From: Omnitrophica bacterium GWA2_52_8
Lineage (GTDB): Bacteria; Omnitrophota; Omnitrophia; Omnitrophales; Aquincolibacteriaceae
DNA length: 7,244 bases
Assembly (NCBI GenBank): GCA_001804025.1
Contig: MHFC01000122.1
Span: forward strand, 9,492 to 16,735
Direction: 5' to 3'
Shown piece by piece: positions 1 through 7,244 of the stretch. The translations under genes and the position numbers were made by a program. How positions within the stretch are numbered: the stretch's first letter is position 1; every line of letters starts with the position of its first letter. Below the pieces are notes generated by a model. It was given only the letters and a program-made list of their open reading frames with translations, had not been told where the DNA came from and did no database searches.

Positions 1-2256
1 TTTGGTCTGATATTTCGAAAATTCGCCCTTTTGAAACAAATCCGGACTTTCGTCGTCCCTTGGAACGGCCGGATAGCTGACACGGGTATGAAAAATGGCC
101 ATTAAATTATGGACAAAACTCTCCTGAATCCTGTGCAGGTCCTTCAGTGTTAAATCGCATTCATCCAGCTGCCCGTCGATAAATTTGTCGTTGATAATTT
201 TACGGACAAGCTGCCGCAGGTTCTCACGTGTCGGCTCTTTAATCGAACGGGATGCCGCCTCCGTCGAATCCGCCAGCATGGCCACCGCCGTTTCCCGGCT
301 CTGCGGCTTCGGCCCCGCGTAGCGGAAATCATCGGCATTGATAATTTCACCCGGCAGGGATTGATCCACGGCTTTGCGGTAAAAATAGTAGATTACACCT
401 TTTCCCTGGTGCTCCGGAATAAAATCGAGAATCCTCTGTCGCAATTTATAGCGTTTGCCGAGTTTGATCCCGTCTTTGACGTGGTCCCGGATCACGTAAC
501 TGCTTGCCTGCGGCGTCAAACCCGTGTGCAGGCTACTCGCAGCCCGACCCAGATTTTCGACAAAATATTCCGATTTCGCAATTTTTCCGATGTCGTGAAA
601 ATAACAGCCGACACGCGCAAGAAGCGCATTGGCATGAATTTCTTCACACGCCGACTCGGCGAGCCGGCTCACCACGAGACTGTGATGATACGTCCCGGGC
701 GCTTCGATAATCATTCTTTTTAATAACGGGTGATTCAGATCGGAAAGTTCGAGCAGCGTGATGTCCGAAATCAAATCAAAAACATATTCCAAAAAAGGCG
801 GCAGCAAAAAACAAATCGGCATCACAATCAAAAACCCGTTGGTCAATCCCAGGGAGGCGCTGAACTGAAAAGATTTCCACAACGGAAGGTCTTCCATCAT
901 GCGCAGGGAAAAAAGGACCAGAGTATAGGAAACCGCGATCGCAAGACCGACTTTGATAAACTCCATGCGCTTGCGCACCCGCGAGGCGGCCAATACTCCG
1001 GCCAGGCTGGTCACCAGCGAAATCATCATCAAATCCGCCCGGTACTGACTCATGGGCGCAGTCAAGAGCGGCATCATCAAGGCGCTTAAGATTCCGAGAC
1101 GGGCCCGGGCCAGAAGGACCAGCAAAAGAGAGGCCAAAGATACGGGCATTAAATAAGGTGAGGCGCCCGGCCACAGGAGCACCGCCTTGCACAGAATCAG
1201 CGATGTCAAAACGACCGTGTGAAAGAAAAGTAAAAGTTTCCAGGACAAAAGTGTCTTTCTGTCGAGCATGAATAAATAGACAAGGCACAACAGGTAAACC
1301 AGAAAAGCCAAAATGGCAACAGACGCAATTTCATGAAGAACGCGCCGCTTGACCTGGGCTTTTTGGACGCTGTCCAGTTTTATTTTATCATTTGGCGTTA
1401 CGCGGATCCCGCGCTGCACAATTAATTCATTCTTCTTGAGCGAAATATAACGCGGTTCAACGGTTGCGGCAGCCTTCTCACGCCGCGATTGATACCCCTT
1501 CACATCTTCTTCCAGCGAAGCCTGCACCGTATTTTGAAATATTTCCTGAAGGACCTGTTTAAGCCCGCGGTCTTTCTGCACATTCTGGGGCAGCATGGTC
1601 ATGCCGGTCTGGACAACGTCGCGGGGCACCGGCAAATCGGCAAGGGCCATGTCTTTCTCGCTGTTCCCATAGGCAAAAACAACGGACAGATGCGTGATCC
1701 CCCGGGAGATCAATTGCTGCTTCATATCCGCATCTATGACCGCCAATGAACGGTAATAATCGAGCAGGATTTCAAGCTGCTTTCGAGCTTCCTCCAGGGA
1801 TGCCGACTGCAGCAGATAATTAAAACTTGTTTCGGAAATTTTTAACGGGAGCGTTTCCAAAGCAACGGCCGCCGGCAGAGGAACTCCTTCTGTCGCTTTT
1901 CTTTCGGCCGTATGAATCGCTTCAAAGAGCTGATCAACCTTATAGGCTGTCTCTTTTAAGAGTTGGGCATTGACGGCATAAACGGGCAGGACCTTGGCGC
2001 TTTTTTCTTCGCGCAAATAGGACGTCATGTTTTCGTCGACAAACGAGATTTCAAAGGGGGCAAAGGCCGTCCGGGGCGCGGGTTCCCCGATAACAAATTC
2101 ATCACCGCCGACGCCCGAATCCCGCACCGCCGTCAGAATGACGGTTGCAAGAATAACTGCAAGCAAGAACACGCCCGCGCGCAGAGCCCATCCCGAGAAA
2201 TTCACGCCGGCAGGCAGTTTCCCAAGCTGAAAACTTGCGGTATTTTTAGCGGTCAT
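1..2256 (-). CDS. pgpH: PgpH/YqfF-type 7TM-HD cyclic-dinucleotide phosphodiesterase, 3' end off window
   Basis: The frame is open from the ATG at 2256 to the left edge (752 codons, no stop), so the C-terminus is cut off, though family length suggests little is missing. One membrane helix (residues ~24-43) is followed by an external 7TMR-HDED domain (~45-308, with PVYAV and ELIVQRG motifs), then about six more helices (~310-490) and a cytoplasmic HD domain (~515-700). HD landmarks are YHHS (523-526), HDIGK (554-558), RDHVKDG (590-596), EHQG (615-618) and LADS (661-664). In the family this domain hydrolyses cyclic di-AMP to pApA using a two-metal centre. The usual second His of the QHHG motif is Gln617 here, which is odd. 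The start overlaps the end of phoH by 11 bases and has only a weak ribosome site (GAG 5 bases upstream), suggesting translational coupling. The family call is secure; cyclic di-AMP as substrate is inferred from homologues. Confidence 0.93.
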   Translation of the reverse strand, partial: MTAKNTASFQLGKLPAGVNFSGWALRAGVFLLAVILATVILTAVRDSGVGGDEFVIGEPAPRTAFAPFEISFVDENMTSYLREEKSAKVLPVYAVNAQLLKETAYKVDQLFEAIHTAERKATEGVPLPAAVALETLPLKISETSFNYLLQSASLEEARKQLEILLDYYRSLAVIDADMKQQLISRGITHLSVVFAYGNSEKDMALADLPVPRDVVQTGMTMLPQNVQKDRGLKQVLQEIFQNTVQASLEEDVKGYQSRREKAAATVEPRYISLKKNELIVQRGIRVTPNDKIKLDSVQKAQVKRRVLHEIASVAILAFLVYLLCLVYLFMLDRKTLLSWKLLLFFHTVVLTSLILCKAVLLWPGASPYLMPVSLASLLLVLLARARLGILSALMMPLLTAPMSQYRADLMMISLVTSLAGVLAASRVRKRMEFIKVGLAIAVSYTLVLFSLRMMEDLPLWKSFQFSASLGLTNGFLIVMPICFLLPPFLEYVFDLISDITLLELSDLNHPLLKRMIIEAPGTYHHSLVVSRLAESACEEIHANALLARVGCYFHDIGKIAKSEYFVENLGRAASSLHTGLTPQASSYVIRDHVKDGIKLGKRYKLRQRILDFIPEHQGKGVIYYFYRKAVDQSLPGEIINADDFRYAGPKPQSRETAVAMLADSTEAASRSIKEPTRENLRQLVRKIINDKFIDGQLDECDLTLKDLHRIQESFVHNLMAIFHTRVSYPAVPRDDESPDLFQKGEFSKYQTK

Positions 2257-3199
2257 ATTTCTCATAGGCCTTGATAATTTCCTGAACCAAAGGATGCCGG
2301 ACAACATCGGTTTCATCAAAATAGGCAAACTTGATTCCTTTGATATTGCCCAACACCATTTGGGCCTCCACCAAGCCTGATTTTTTTCCTCCGGGAAGGT
2401 CTATTTGCGTGATATCTCCCGTAATGACCGTCTTCGAACTTTCCCCTAACCGCGTCAGAAACATTTTCATTTGCGAATGCGTACAGTTTTGGGCCTCATC
2501 AAGAACGATAAAGGAGTCATTGAGCGTGCGTCCGCGCATATAAGCCAGCGGTGCGACTTCAATACTGCCGCCGTCCAGATACCGCGCCGCCTCTTCATAA
2601 TCCATCATGTCATGCAAGGCATCATAAAGCGGCCTTAAGTAAGGGTTGACCTTCTCGTAAAGCGAACCGGGCAAGAATCCGAGATTTTCGCCGGCTTCAA
2701 CCGCAGGCCGAGTCAGCACAATACGGCTGACCTTTTTTTTCTTCAAGGCTTCGATAGCCGCGGCCATGGCCAGATAGGTCTTTCCGGTGCCCGCAGGGCC
2801 GATTCCGAAGGTAATGTCAAATTGACGGATCGTCTGCAGGTACTTGTCCTGATTTTTACTCTTGGCCGCGATCACTTTCCCGCGGTGAAAAAAACGGACG
2901 GAATCACTTTCACCTTCCGGACAGGACGCATCCCCCGGCTCCTGTGCGCCGGTCATGTCCGTGGAACGTCTGCGCACGAGCCCGGGACGTCCGTGATTGC
3001 GGCGAAACTCTTCCAGCAAGTCAAGAAAATAGCGGGTTGCATTTTCGACATCTTTCTTCTGGCCGCTGATGCGCAGGCGGTTATTGCGGGCGGAGATGCG
3101 GACATTGAATTTTCCCTCGGCAAAACGCAGATTCTCATCGAGGCTTCCATAGAGCGCGATCGCTTCGTCATTTGAGTTTAATTTTAGTGTTTTTTCCAA
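2246..3199 (-). CDS. phoH: PhoH-like ATPase (YbeZ/PhoH family)
   Basis: A 317-residue protein of normal family length. An N-terminal KH-like RNA-binding region (~1-65) leads, through a charged, poorly conserved linker (~66-105), to the P-loop ATPase core. Walker A is GPAGTGKT (134-141) and Walker B is IVLDEAQN (231-238). Other family landmarks are [16 protein letters not shown] (163-178) and [10 protein letters not shown] (260-269). PhoH-like proteins bind and hydrolyse ATP and are linked to RNA metabolism; the E. coli homologue YbeZ works with the rRNA endonuclease YbeY. The start is TTG at 3199, supported by a perfect AAGGAG at 3205-3210 five bases upstream; the next in-frame Met is residue 82, far inside the protein. 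It lies 39 bases after aspS and overlaps pgpH by 11 bases, the common phoH-pgpH pairing. Family identity is certain; the precise cellular role is not. Confidence 0.96.
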   Translation of the reverse strand: MEKTLKLNSNDEAIALYGSLDENLRFAEGKFNVRISARNNRLRISGQKKDVENATRYFLDLLEEFRRNHGRPGLVRRRSTDMTGAQEPGDASCPEGESDSVRFFHRGKVIAAKSKNQDKYLQTIRQFDITFGIGPAGTGKTYLAMAAAIEALKKKKVSRIVLTRPAVEAGENLGFLPGSLYEKVNPYLRPLYDALHDMMDYEEAARYLDGGSIEVAPLAYMRGRTLNDSFIVLDEAQNCTHSQMKMFLTRLGESSKTVITGDITQIDLPGGKKSGLVEAQMVLGNIKGIKFAYFDETDVVRHPLVQEIIKAYEKYDR

Positions 3200-3204
3200 A
3201 CGAA

Positions 3205-3210
3205 CTCCTT
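3205..3210 (-). promoter_or_regulatory. Ribosome binding site deciding the TTG start of phoH
   Basis: The minus strand reads AAGGAG here, five bases before the TTG at 3199. No in-frame ATG lies near the N-terminal KH-like region, so this strong site is the main reason for choosing TTG. Confidence 0.8.
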
Positions 3211-3238
3211 GCGGGTATCCGCGCTGCGTTGATTGCCG

Positions 3239-5008
3239 TTATTTTTTGAGCCGAAGATGCAGTTCCTGCAGCTGCTTTTCGCTCACTTCCGACGGGGCTT
3301 CGGTCATCAGGCAAGTCCCTTTCTGCGTCTTGGGAAATGCGATCACTTCACGGATCGATTCCCGTTTAAGAAGCATCGTCACAAGACGGTCGAGACCGAT
3401 CGCCAACCCGCCGTGCGGCGGCGCACCGAAACTCAAAGCCTTCAGCAAAAATCCGAATTTCTCTTCCGCGTCCTTTTCTCCGATGCCGAGGATACGGAAA
3501 ACCTCGTTCTGAAGTTCGCGCTGATGAATGCGGATGCTTCCTCCGCCGATTTCGGTGCCGTTTAAGACAAGGTCATAAGCCCTCGCTTTAAGCTTAAGCG
3601 GATCTTTTTCAAACCAGGCCTTATAATCAGGCTCGGGCTTCGGGGAAGTGAAGGGATGATGAAGAGCTTGATAACGTTTTTCCTCTGCGTTCCATTCAAA
3701 CAAGGGAAAATCCGTCACCCAAAGAATTTCAAACGCGTTCTCCGGAATCATTTTATATTCTTCGGCCAGGCGGCAGCGCAGAGCCCCAAGCGCAACTGCG
3801 GAAACCGCAGGATCTGCGGCGACCATAAAAATGACCGAACCCGGCTGGGCTTTACAGGCCGCGGAAACTTTGGCAAGCCGGTCGGCATCAAAAAATTTCT
3901 GCAAGGGAGAGTCCCACTGTCCCGGTCCTTTGTATTTGAACCAGGCCAATCCCTGAGCGCCGAAATTGCGGATCCATGCCGTCAGATCGTCAAAATTTTT
4001 CCTTGAAAAATCAACGCCCGGCGGAAAATCAAAACAAAGGGCCCGGATCTTTCCGCCTCCGGCAATCACCTGGTCGTAAATTTTAAAACCGGCCCCTTTG
4101 AAAATCTCCGTCAGGTCCTGAATCTCCATCGCATATCTCAGATCCGGCTTGTCCGACCCGTAACGGTTTAAGGCAGTTTCATAGGAAAGGACTCGGAACG
4201 GCCGCACGAGCGTTTTCCCGATCGTTTTTTTGATAATTTCTGAAACAAGGCCTTCGACCGTCTGCATCACGTCCTGCTGTTCCACAAACGACATTTCAAG
4301 ATCGATCTGAGTATGTTCCGGCTGTCGGTCAGAACGCAAATCTTCATCGCGAAAACAGCGCGCAAACTGGTAATACCGGTCATATCCGGCCACCATCAAA
4401 AGCTGTTTGAAAAGCTGCGGGGACTGCGGCAGGGCGTAAAAACTTCCGGGGGTGAGCCGGGATGGGACGAGAAAATCACGCGCTCCTTCCGGCGTACTTT
4501 TCGTCAAATAGGGCGTTTCGACTTCAATAAAAAGCTGGCTGTCCAAATAATCCCGCGCGATCTTGGTGACGCGGTGCCGGAATGTCAGGCTCTCAATCAT
4601 ATCTTTGCGCCTCAAATCCAAAAACCTGAATTTCAGACGCAGTTCCTCATTGACGGATTTGTCTCCAAGCTCAAACGGCGGCGTCGGGCATGTGTTCAAG
4701 ACCTCAAGCTGATCGACAAGAACTTCGACTTCCCCTGTCGGCAGCTTCTTGTTGACCGTTCCGTCGGGGCGGCGCTTGACCACGCCTTGAACTTGGATCA
4801 CAAATTCAACGCGGATATGTTTGGCTTCCTGGTGAAGCTTGGTATTGTGCTGAGAGCTGAAGACAATCTGGGTAATGCCCCAGCGGTCGCGCAAATCGAT
4901 GAAAATGAGTTCGCCGTGGTCCCGGTAGGTTTCAACCCACCCGGCGAGCGTTACCGGCCGGTCAACGTTCAATGAATTGATCTCACCGCAGGTTACAGTC
5001 CGTAACAT
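3239..5008 (-). CDS. aspS: Aspartyl-tRNA synthetase, bacterial type, probably non-discriminating
   Basis: A 589-residue class II synthetase of standard bacterial length that charges tRNA with aspartate in the cytoplasm. An OB-fold anticodon-binding domain (~1-105) precedes the catalytic core: STPEGARDFLVPSR (171-184, flipping loop), YALPQSPQLFKQLL (191-204), motif 2 FRDEDLRSDRQPEHTQID (219-236), and motif 3 GLAIGLDRL (534-542). The bacterial GAD insert occupies ~295-420. The start is the ATG at 5008, which gives the family N-terminus MLRTVTCGEI; an in-frame ATG at 5095 would add 29 unrelated residues inside hisS. AAGGA lies 11 bases upstream, and only two bases separate this gene from the hisS stop, so the two are co-transcribed. 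His31 and Gly83 match residues associated with non-discriminating enzymes that also charge tRNA-Asn; this is inferred, not proven. The C-terminus ends normally. Confidence 0.97.
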   Translation of the reverse strand: MLRTVTCGEINSLNVDRPVTLAGWVETYRDHGELIFIDLRDRWGITQIVFSSQHNTKLHQEAKHIRVEFVIQVQGVVKRRPDGTVNKKLPTGEVEVLVDQLEVLNTCPTPPFELGDKSVNEELRLKFRFLDLRRKDMIESLTFRHRVTKIARDYLDSQLFIEVETPYLTKSTPEGARDFLVPSRLTPGSFYALPQSPQLFKQLLMVAGYDRYYQFARCFRDEDLRSDRQPEHTQIDLEMSFVEQQDVMQTVEGLVSEIIKKTIGKTLVRPFRVLSYETALNRYGSDKPDLRYAMEIQDLTEIFKGAGFKIYDQVIAGGGKIRALCFDFPPGVDFSRKNFDDLTAWIRNFGAQGLAWFKYKGPGQWDSPLQKFFDADRLAKVSAACKAQPGSVIFMVAADPAVSAVALGALRCRLAEEYKMIPENAFEILWVTDFPLFEWNAEEKRYQALHHPFTSPKPEPDYKAWFEKDPLKLKARAYDLVLNGTEIGGGSIRIHQRELQNEVFRILGIGEKDAEEKFGFLLKALSFGAPPHGGLAIGLDRLVTMLLKRESIREVIAFPKTQKGTCLMTEAPSEVSEKQLQELHLRLKK

Positions 5009-5010
5009 CG

Positions 5011-6285
5011 CTACACCAATCCTTGCAAATAATCCGCCAATTCGGAAAAAGGGACACAGCTCTGCGTATGGCGCAGCATATCCTTGACGCTCCACTGCCC
5101 GTCTTTTAATTCCCGGGAACCAAGAATTGCGACAAACCGCGCCATTTCCTGATTGGCTTTTTTGAGATGCTTCGTCAGGGATGTTTCAACGCTTCCAGGT
5201 AAAATCCGGAATCCTAATCTGCGCAGGCGCAAGGCTGCTTCTTCCCGGCGGCTGTTCATCCCGTCATGCGCCTCGGTAATGGCAAAATAAACGCTTTTCT
5301 GACGTAATTGCCGCGCCCAAAAATTATCCAGAAGACCCAGAACAATCAAGAGCCGTTCCATCCCGACGCTGAACCCGGTACACGGAAAAGATTTCCCGCC
5401 TAACTCCTCATAGAGCCGGTCATACCGGCCCCCTCCCGCGAGGGCATCCTGCGCCCCCAATCCGTCTGCAACAATCTCATAAACCATCCCGGTATAATAA
5501 TCCAGTCCGCGCACAAGTCTTCGATTAATTTCAAAGGGAATTTTCTTTTCTTCCAACCGCTTTGTCACCGCCATAAAATCATCGCTGAGCGGGGCGATCT
5601 TTTCCCACGGCGCCGCTTCAATCGCTTCCTGGTCCTGCGGATCCTTACTGTCAAATATCCGCAGGACATTTTTTTTCAAACGGTTGGCTGAATCCGCGCT
5701 GAGTTTACTTTCATAGCGTTTAAAATGGTCGCCTAAAGCCTGCAAGATCCGCGGGGATTGGGCGCCGTTAATTTGGCTCAGATCATTAACACGCAGCTTC
5801 AGGCCCGTAATCCCGAGAAAGCGGAGGAACTCATAAAGAAGCCCTACGCTCTTAAAGTCAGAATCCCCGGCCCCGCAATTAACCAGCTCAGCACCGATTT
5901 GATGAAACTGGCGCTTGCGTCCGGCTTGAGGCCGCTCGGCCCTAAACATCGGCCCGATATAATATAGCCATAAAGACTTTCCGGCATCCCGCAGCAAATT
6001 ATGCTGGAGGACTGCGCGTGCAACCGATGCCGTCATTTCCGGCCTCAGCGTCAAACTTCGGCCGCCCCGGTCTTCAAATGTGTACATTTCCTTATTCACA
6101 ATATCGGTGGCCTCACCGATCGAGCGCGCAAACAGCTCTGTCGGCTCAACCAAAGGGGTCCTGATTTCAGAAAATCCCTTTACCTCAAAGAAAATCCGCG
6201 CCTGTTCTTCCAGCCACTGCCATTTCTCCGATTCTCCAGGCAGGATATCCTCCATGCCCCGTACGGACTCAAGCCGATTGACCAC
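5011..6285 (-). CDS. hisS: Histidyl-tRNA synthetase
   Basis: A 424-residue class IIa synthetase of normal bacterial length that attaches histidine to tRNA-His. The N-terminus carries the family signature VRGMEDILP (8-16). The catalytic core shows TLRPEMTASVARA (79-91), motif 2 FRAERPQAGRKRQFHQ (114-129, ATP-binding Arg115), the histidine-specific motifs RGLDYYTG (259-266) and GGGRYD (284-289), and motif 3 GFSVGMERL (304-312). The anticodon-binding domain fills ~331-424. The start is GTG at 6285, with AAGGGG eight bases upstream; the next Met (residue 11) lies within the conserved signature and is too late. The gene follows a 126-base gap that has a good promoter candidate and leads directly into aspS, a pairing seen in many bacteria. 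I see no T-box leader: the upstream region is too short and lacks the expected architecture. Confidence 0.97.
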   Translation of the reverse strand: MVNRLESVRGMEDILPGESEKWQWLEEQARIFFEVKGFSEIRTPLVEPTELFARSIGEATDIVNKEMYTFEDRGGRSLTLRPEMTASVARAVLQHNLLRDAGKSLWLYYIGPMFRAERPQAGRKRQFHQIGAELVNCGAGDSDFKSVGLLYEFLRFLGITGLKLRVNDLSQINGAQSPRILQALGDHFKRYESKLSADSANRLKKNVLRIFDSKDPQDQEAIEAAPWEKIAPLSDDFMAVTKRLEEKKIPFEINRRLVRGLDYYTGMVYEIVADGLGAQDALAGGGRYDRLYEELGGKSFPCTGFSVGMERLLIVLGLLDNFWARQLRQKSVYFAITEAHDGMNSRREEAALRLRRLGFRILPGSVETSLTKHLKKANQEMARFVAILGSRELKDGQWSVKDMLRHTQSCVPFSELADYLQGLV

Positions 6286-6288
6286 TAT

Positions 6289-6305
6289 TAAAACCCCTTG
6301 TTTTA
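6289..6305 (-). other. Small hairpin holding the hisS Shine-Dalgarno in its loop
   Basis: On the minus strand TAAAAC (6300-6305) and GTTTTA (6289-6294) are a perfect 6-bp inverted repeat around the loop AAGGG, just before the GTG start at 6285. The ribosome site AAGGGG (6294-6299) lies almost wholly in the loop. The stem has a single G-C pair and is weak, so it may be chance; the repeat itself is plain in the sequence. Any regulatory role is inference. Confidence 0.4.
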
Positions 6306-6327
6306 GGCTAATTTCAAAAGAGGTGAA

Positions 6328-6356
6328 ATGATATCACAGTATCAAACGCCCCGCAA
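6328..6356 (-). promoter_or_regulatory. Candidate sigma-70-type promoter (extended -10) for hisS-aspS-phoH-pgpH
   Basis: On the minus strand TTGCGG (6351-6356, 3 of 6 to consensus) is followed after 17 bases by TATCAT (6328-6333, 5 of 6). A TG dinucleotide one base before the -10 gives the extended form TGaTATCAT. Transcription would start near 6321, about 36 bases before the hisS GTG. It lies in the only sizeable gap of the window, where a promoter is expected. The match is by eye and untested. Confidence 0.45.
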
Positions 6357-6411
6357 TCATCAGAACTTATTTTATAACAACGAGATACGGCGTATTTTTA
6401 ACGCGCAATCG

Positions 6412-6984
6412 TTACGCGTCCTCGGAAAACTTGCGCACGGTATAGCGGTAAACCTCAGCCTCAGCACACTCTTTTTCCGACATTCCGGCTTTTTCGCGCG
6501 CGCAGCGCAGCAAAAACTCCTCACGCTGCCATCCTTGCTCAACGGCAACCTCAGGTAAAAATGTCCCGTTTTTATTTTTGCAGCGGACAACGATTCCGTG
6601 TTTACCGACTTCTATGGCCTCCAATTGCTCCACCTTCTCAAGCTCGCCGAGAACCGATAACTCAATATGAATATGCGCCAGCTCCTCCGGACGCAGCGGC
6701 TTAAACCGCATGTCCTGCGTGCCGGCTGCAATCGCCATTCGAATCACATTTTCATAAAGGGGCTTGCCGCAATCAAACGTGCCGATACACCCTCGCAGCT
6801 GGTCTCCGCTTCTCAGCGTCACAAAACAGCCGCAATGAGCGGTAAAACTATCATTTTGCGGAATAAATTCGAGATGGTCTCCGGTTTTGAGATAGGCTTC
6901 GAGAGCCTGTCGGGCAAGCTGAAGGAGGCGTTTACCGTCAGCTGAAGATAAATCCGGCATAGGAGACGACGCGGTCATAATCAC
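6412..6984 (-). CDS. amrA: AmmeMemoRadiSam system protein A (AMMECR1 domain)
   Basis: A 190-residue protein made up of one AMMECR1 domain. Landmarks are the hallmark LRGCIG (63-68), QDMRFKPLRPEEL (90-102), IELSVL (107-112) and FLPEVAVEQGW (142-152). The domain is widespread in all three kingdoms and in bacteria commonly occurs with a MEMO-like protein and a radical SAM enzyme; its biochemical role is not established. The chosen start is GTG at 6984, with GAGG (6991-6994) six bases upstream; ATGs at 6978 and 6960 are alternatives with poorer spacing or no ribosome site. The conserved domain begins near residue 11, so the choice does not affect the family call. It overlaps the end of amrB by 47 bases, implying one transcript and coupled translation. 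A 126-base gap separates it from hisS, and I see no strong terminator there. Confidence 0.93.
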   Translation of the reverse strand: MIMTASSPMPDLSSADGKRLLQLARQALEAYLKTGDHLEFIPQNDSFTAHCGCFVTLRSGDQLRGCIGTFDCGKPLYENVIRMAIAAGTQDMRFKPLRPEELAHIHIELSVLGELEKVEQLEAIEVGKHGIVVRCKNKNGTFLPEVAVEQGWQREEFLLRCAREKAGMSEKECAEAEVYRYTVRKFSEDA

Positions 6985-7244
6985 CCGATACCTCGCCGCT
7001 TGTCCGGTAGTCGATTAATTCAGCGCGGGTAATTTTCAGTTGCGGACACATCTTTAAAAAAACATAAACCGGCACAAACCCGCACATGGTGATGTGACGG
7101 GACACCACAGCGTCGGCCAGCGCCTCCGCGTCCAGGCGCTGAATGGCTTCAAGCGCATAGCGGTCTTTCGTTCGCGTAACGGCTTCGGCCTCATAATGAT
7201 TCATATCGCTTGATATAACGATTAACAGGTCCTCCCCATACCGG
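6938..7244 (-). CDS. amrB: AmmeMemoRadiSam system protein B (MEMO-like), C-terminal part only
   Basis: Only the last 101 codons lie in the window; the 5' end is beyond the right edge. The visible part begins with LLIVISSDMNHYE, the MEMO signature (SSD.sHy), and continues with an LDAEAL segment and ITMCGFVPVYVFL, which corresponds to the ICG region of human MEMO1 whose Cys is a metal ligand. It ends VVSYAGFIFS, the typical family C-terminus. MEMO proteins share a fold with class III extradiol dioxygenases, but the bacterial function is unknown. The internal ATG at 7204 is not the start, since the conserved SSD motif begins before it. The stop (6938-6940) lies inside amrA, a 47-base overlap, so the two are co-transcribed. 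The radical SAM member of the trio (AmrS) is not in the window and may lie upstream or elsewhere. Confidence 0.9.
   Translation of the reverse strand, partial: RYGEDLLIVISSDMNHYEAEAVTRTKDRYALEAIQRLDAEALADAVVSRHITMCGFVPVYVFLKMCPQLKITRAELIDYRTSGEVSGDYDRVVSYAGFIFS
6991..6994 (-). promoter_or_regulatory. Ribosome binding site deciding the GTG start of amrA
   Basis: The minus strand reads GAGG six bases before the GTG at 6984, inside the 3' end of amrB. The ATG at 6960 has no purine-rich site before it, which argues for the upstream GTG. Confidence 0.5.

Noticed and set aside
361..1089. Plus-strand open frames of about 120 codons (361-723 and 730-1089).
   Set aside because: Both are antisense to pgpH, basic and low in recognisable motifs, and I saw no convincing ribosome site for them.
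776..1288. A 170-codon open frame on the minus strand in another frame.
   Set aside because: It overlaps the membrane region of pgpH, whose frame is unbroken and has clear family motifs on both sides; the alternative frame is a shadow.
3200..3238. GCGG/CCGC short inverted repeat between aspS and phoH.
   Set aside because: A 4-bp stem without a T-run is not a credible terminator and occurs easily by chance.
4313..4975. A 220-codon open frame on the plus strand.
   Set aside because: It lies wholly antisense to the catalytic and anticodon domains of aspS, its protein resembles no family I know, and antisense open frames are expected opposite well-coded genes.
5009..5095. A longer aspS start at the ATG at 5095.
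   Set aside because: The extra 29 residues lie inside hisS and lack AspRS similarity; the ATG at 5008 gives the conserved MLRTVTCGEI N-terminus.
6365..6380. A second -10-like element (TATAAA on the minus strand) in the amrA-hisS gap.
   Set aside because: The best -35 candidate (TTAAAA) sits 19 bases away and matches poorly; the extended -10 at 6328-6333 is better.
6286..6411. T-box or other riboswitch controlling hisS.
   Set aside because: The gap is too short, and I saw no T-box consensus or terminator/antiterminator pair.
6390..6420. Possible terminator after amrA: ACGCG and CGCGT pair across the stop codon.
   Set aside because: The stem is only 5 bp with a 9-base loop and no following T-run on the minus strand, so it is too weak to call.

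Overview
The window holds six protein genes, all on the minus strand and tightly packed. Read in the direction of transcription (from high to low coordinates) they are: the 3' end of amrB (MEMO-like), amrA (AMMECR1 domain), hisS, aspS, phoH and a long pgpH/YqfF-type membrane HD phosphohydrolase that runs off the left edge. I see no tRNA, rRNA, insertion sequence, CRISPR array, prophage or toxin gene. No stretch of more than about 130 bases lacks a gene.

The organism is a bacterium of middling GC content. It uses GTG, TTG and ATG starts and clear Shine-Dalgarno sequences. The gene content (bacterial AspRS with GAD insert, PhoH next to a 7TM-HD protein, AmmeMemoRadiSam proteins) fits a less-studied Gram-negative-type phylum such as Omnitrophota, Elusimicrobiota or a deltaproteobacterial relative. 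This is a guess from gene content and order; I cannot fix the phylum from sequence alone.

Layout: 6938-7244 amrB (partial), overlapping amrA (6412-6984). A 126-base gap (6286-6411) follows, the only real intergenic region. It carries the best promoter candidate and a small hairpin around the hisS ribosome binding site. From there hisS (5011-6285), aspS (3239-5008), phoH (2246-3199) and pgpH (1-2256) are separated by 2 and 39 bases and then an 11-base overlap, so they probably form one transcript. The usual partner of phoH and pgpH, the rRNA-maturation endonuclease gene ybeY, would be expected just beyond the left edge but is not visible.

Functionally, the main run joins two class II aminoacyl-tRNA synthetases to a PhoH ATPase and a probable cyclic di-AMP phosphodiesterase: translation supply plus RNA and stress-linked housekeeping. 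The points most worth a second look are a His-to-Gln change at an expected metal-ligand position of the PgpH HD domain, and AspRS residues that suggest a non-discriminating enzyme (hence Asn-tRNA made by transamidation). I found no convincing evidence of a previously undescribed system here; most of the window is recognisable housekeeping.
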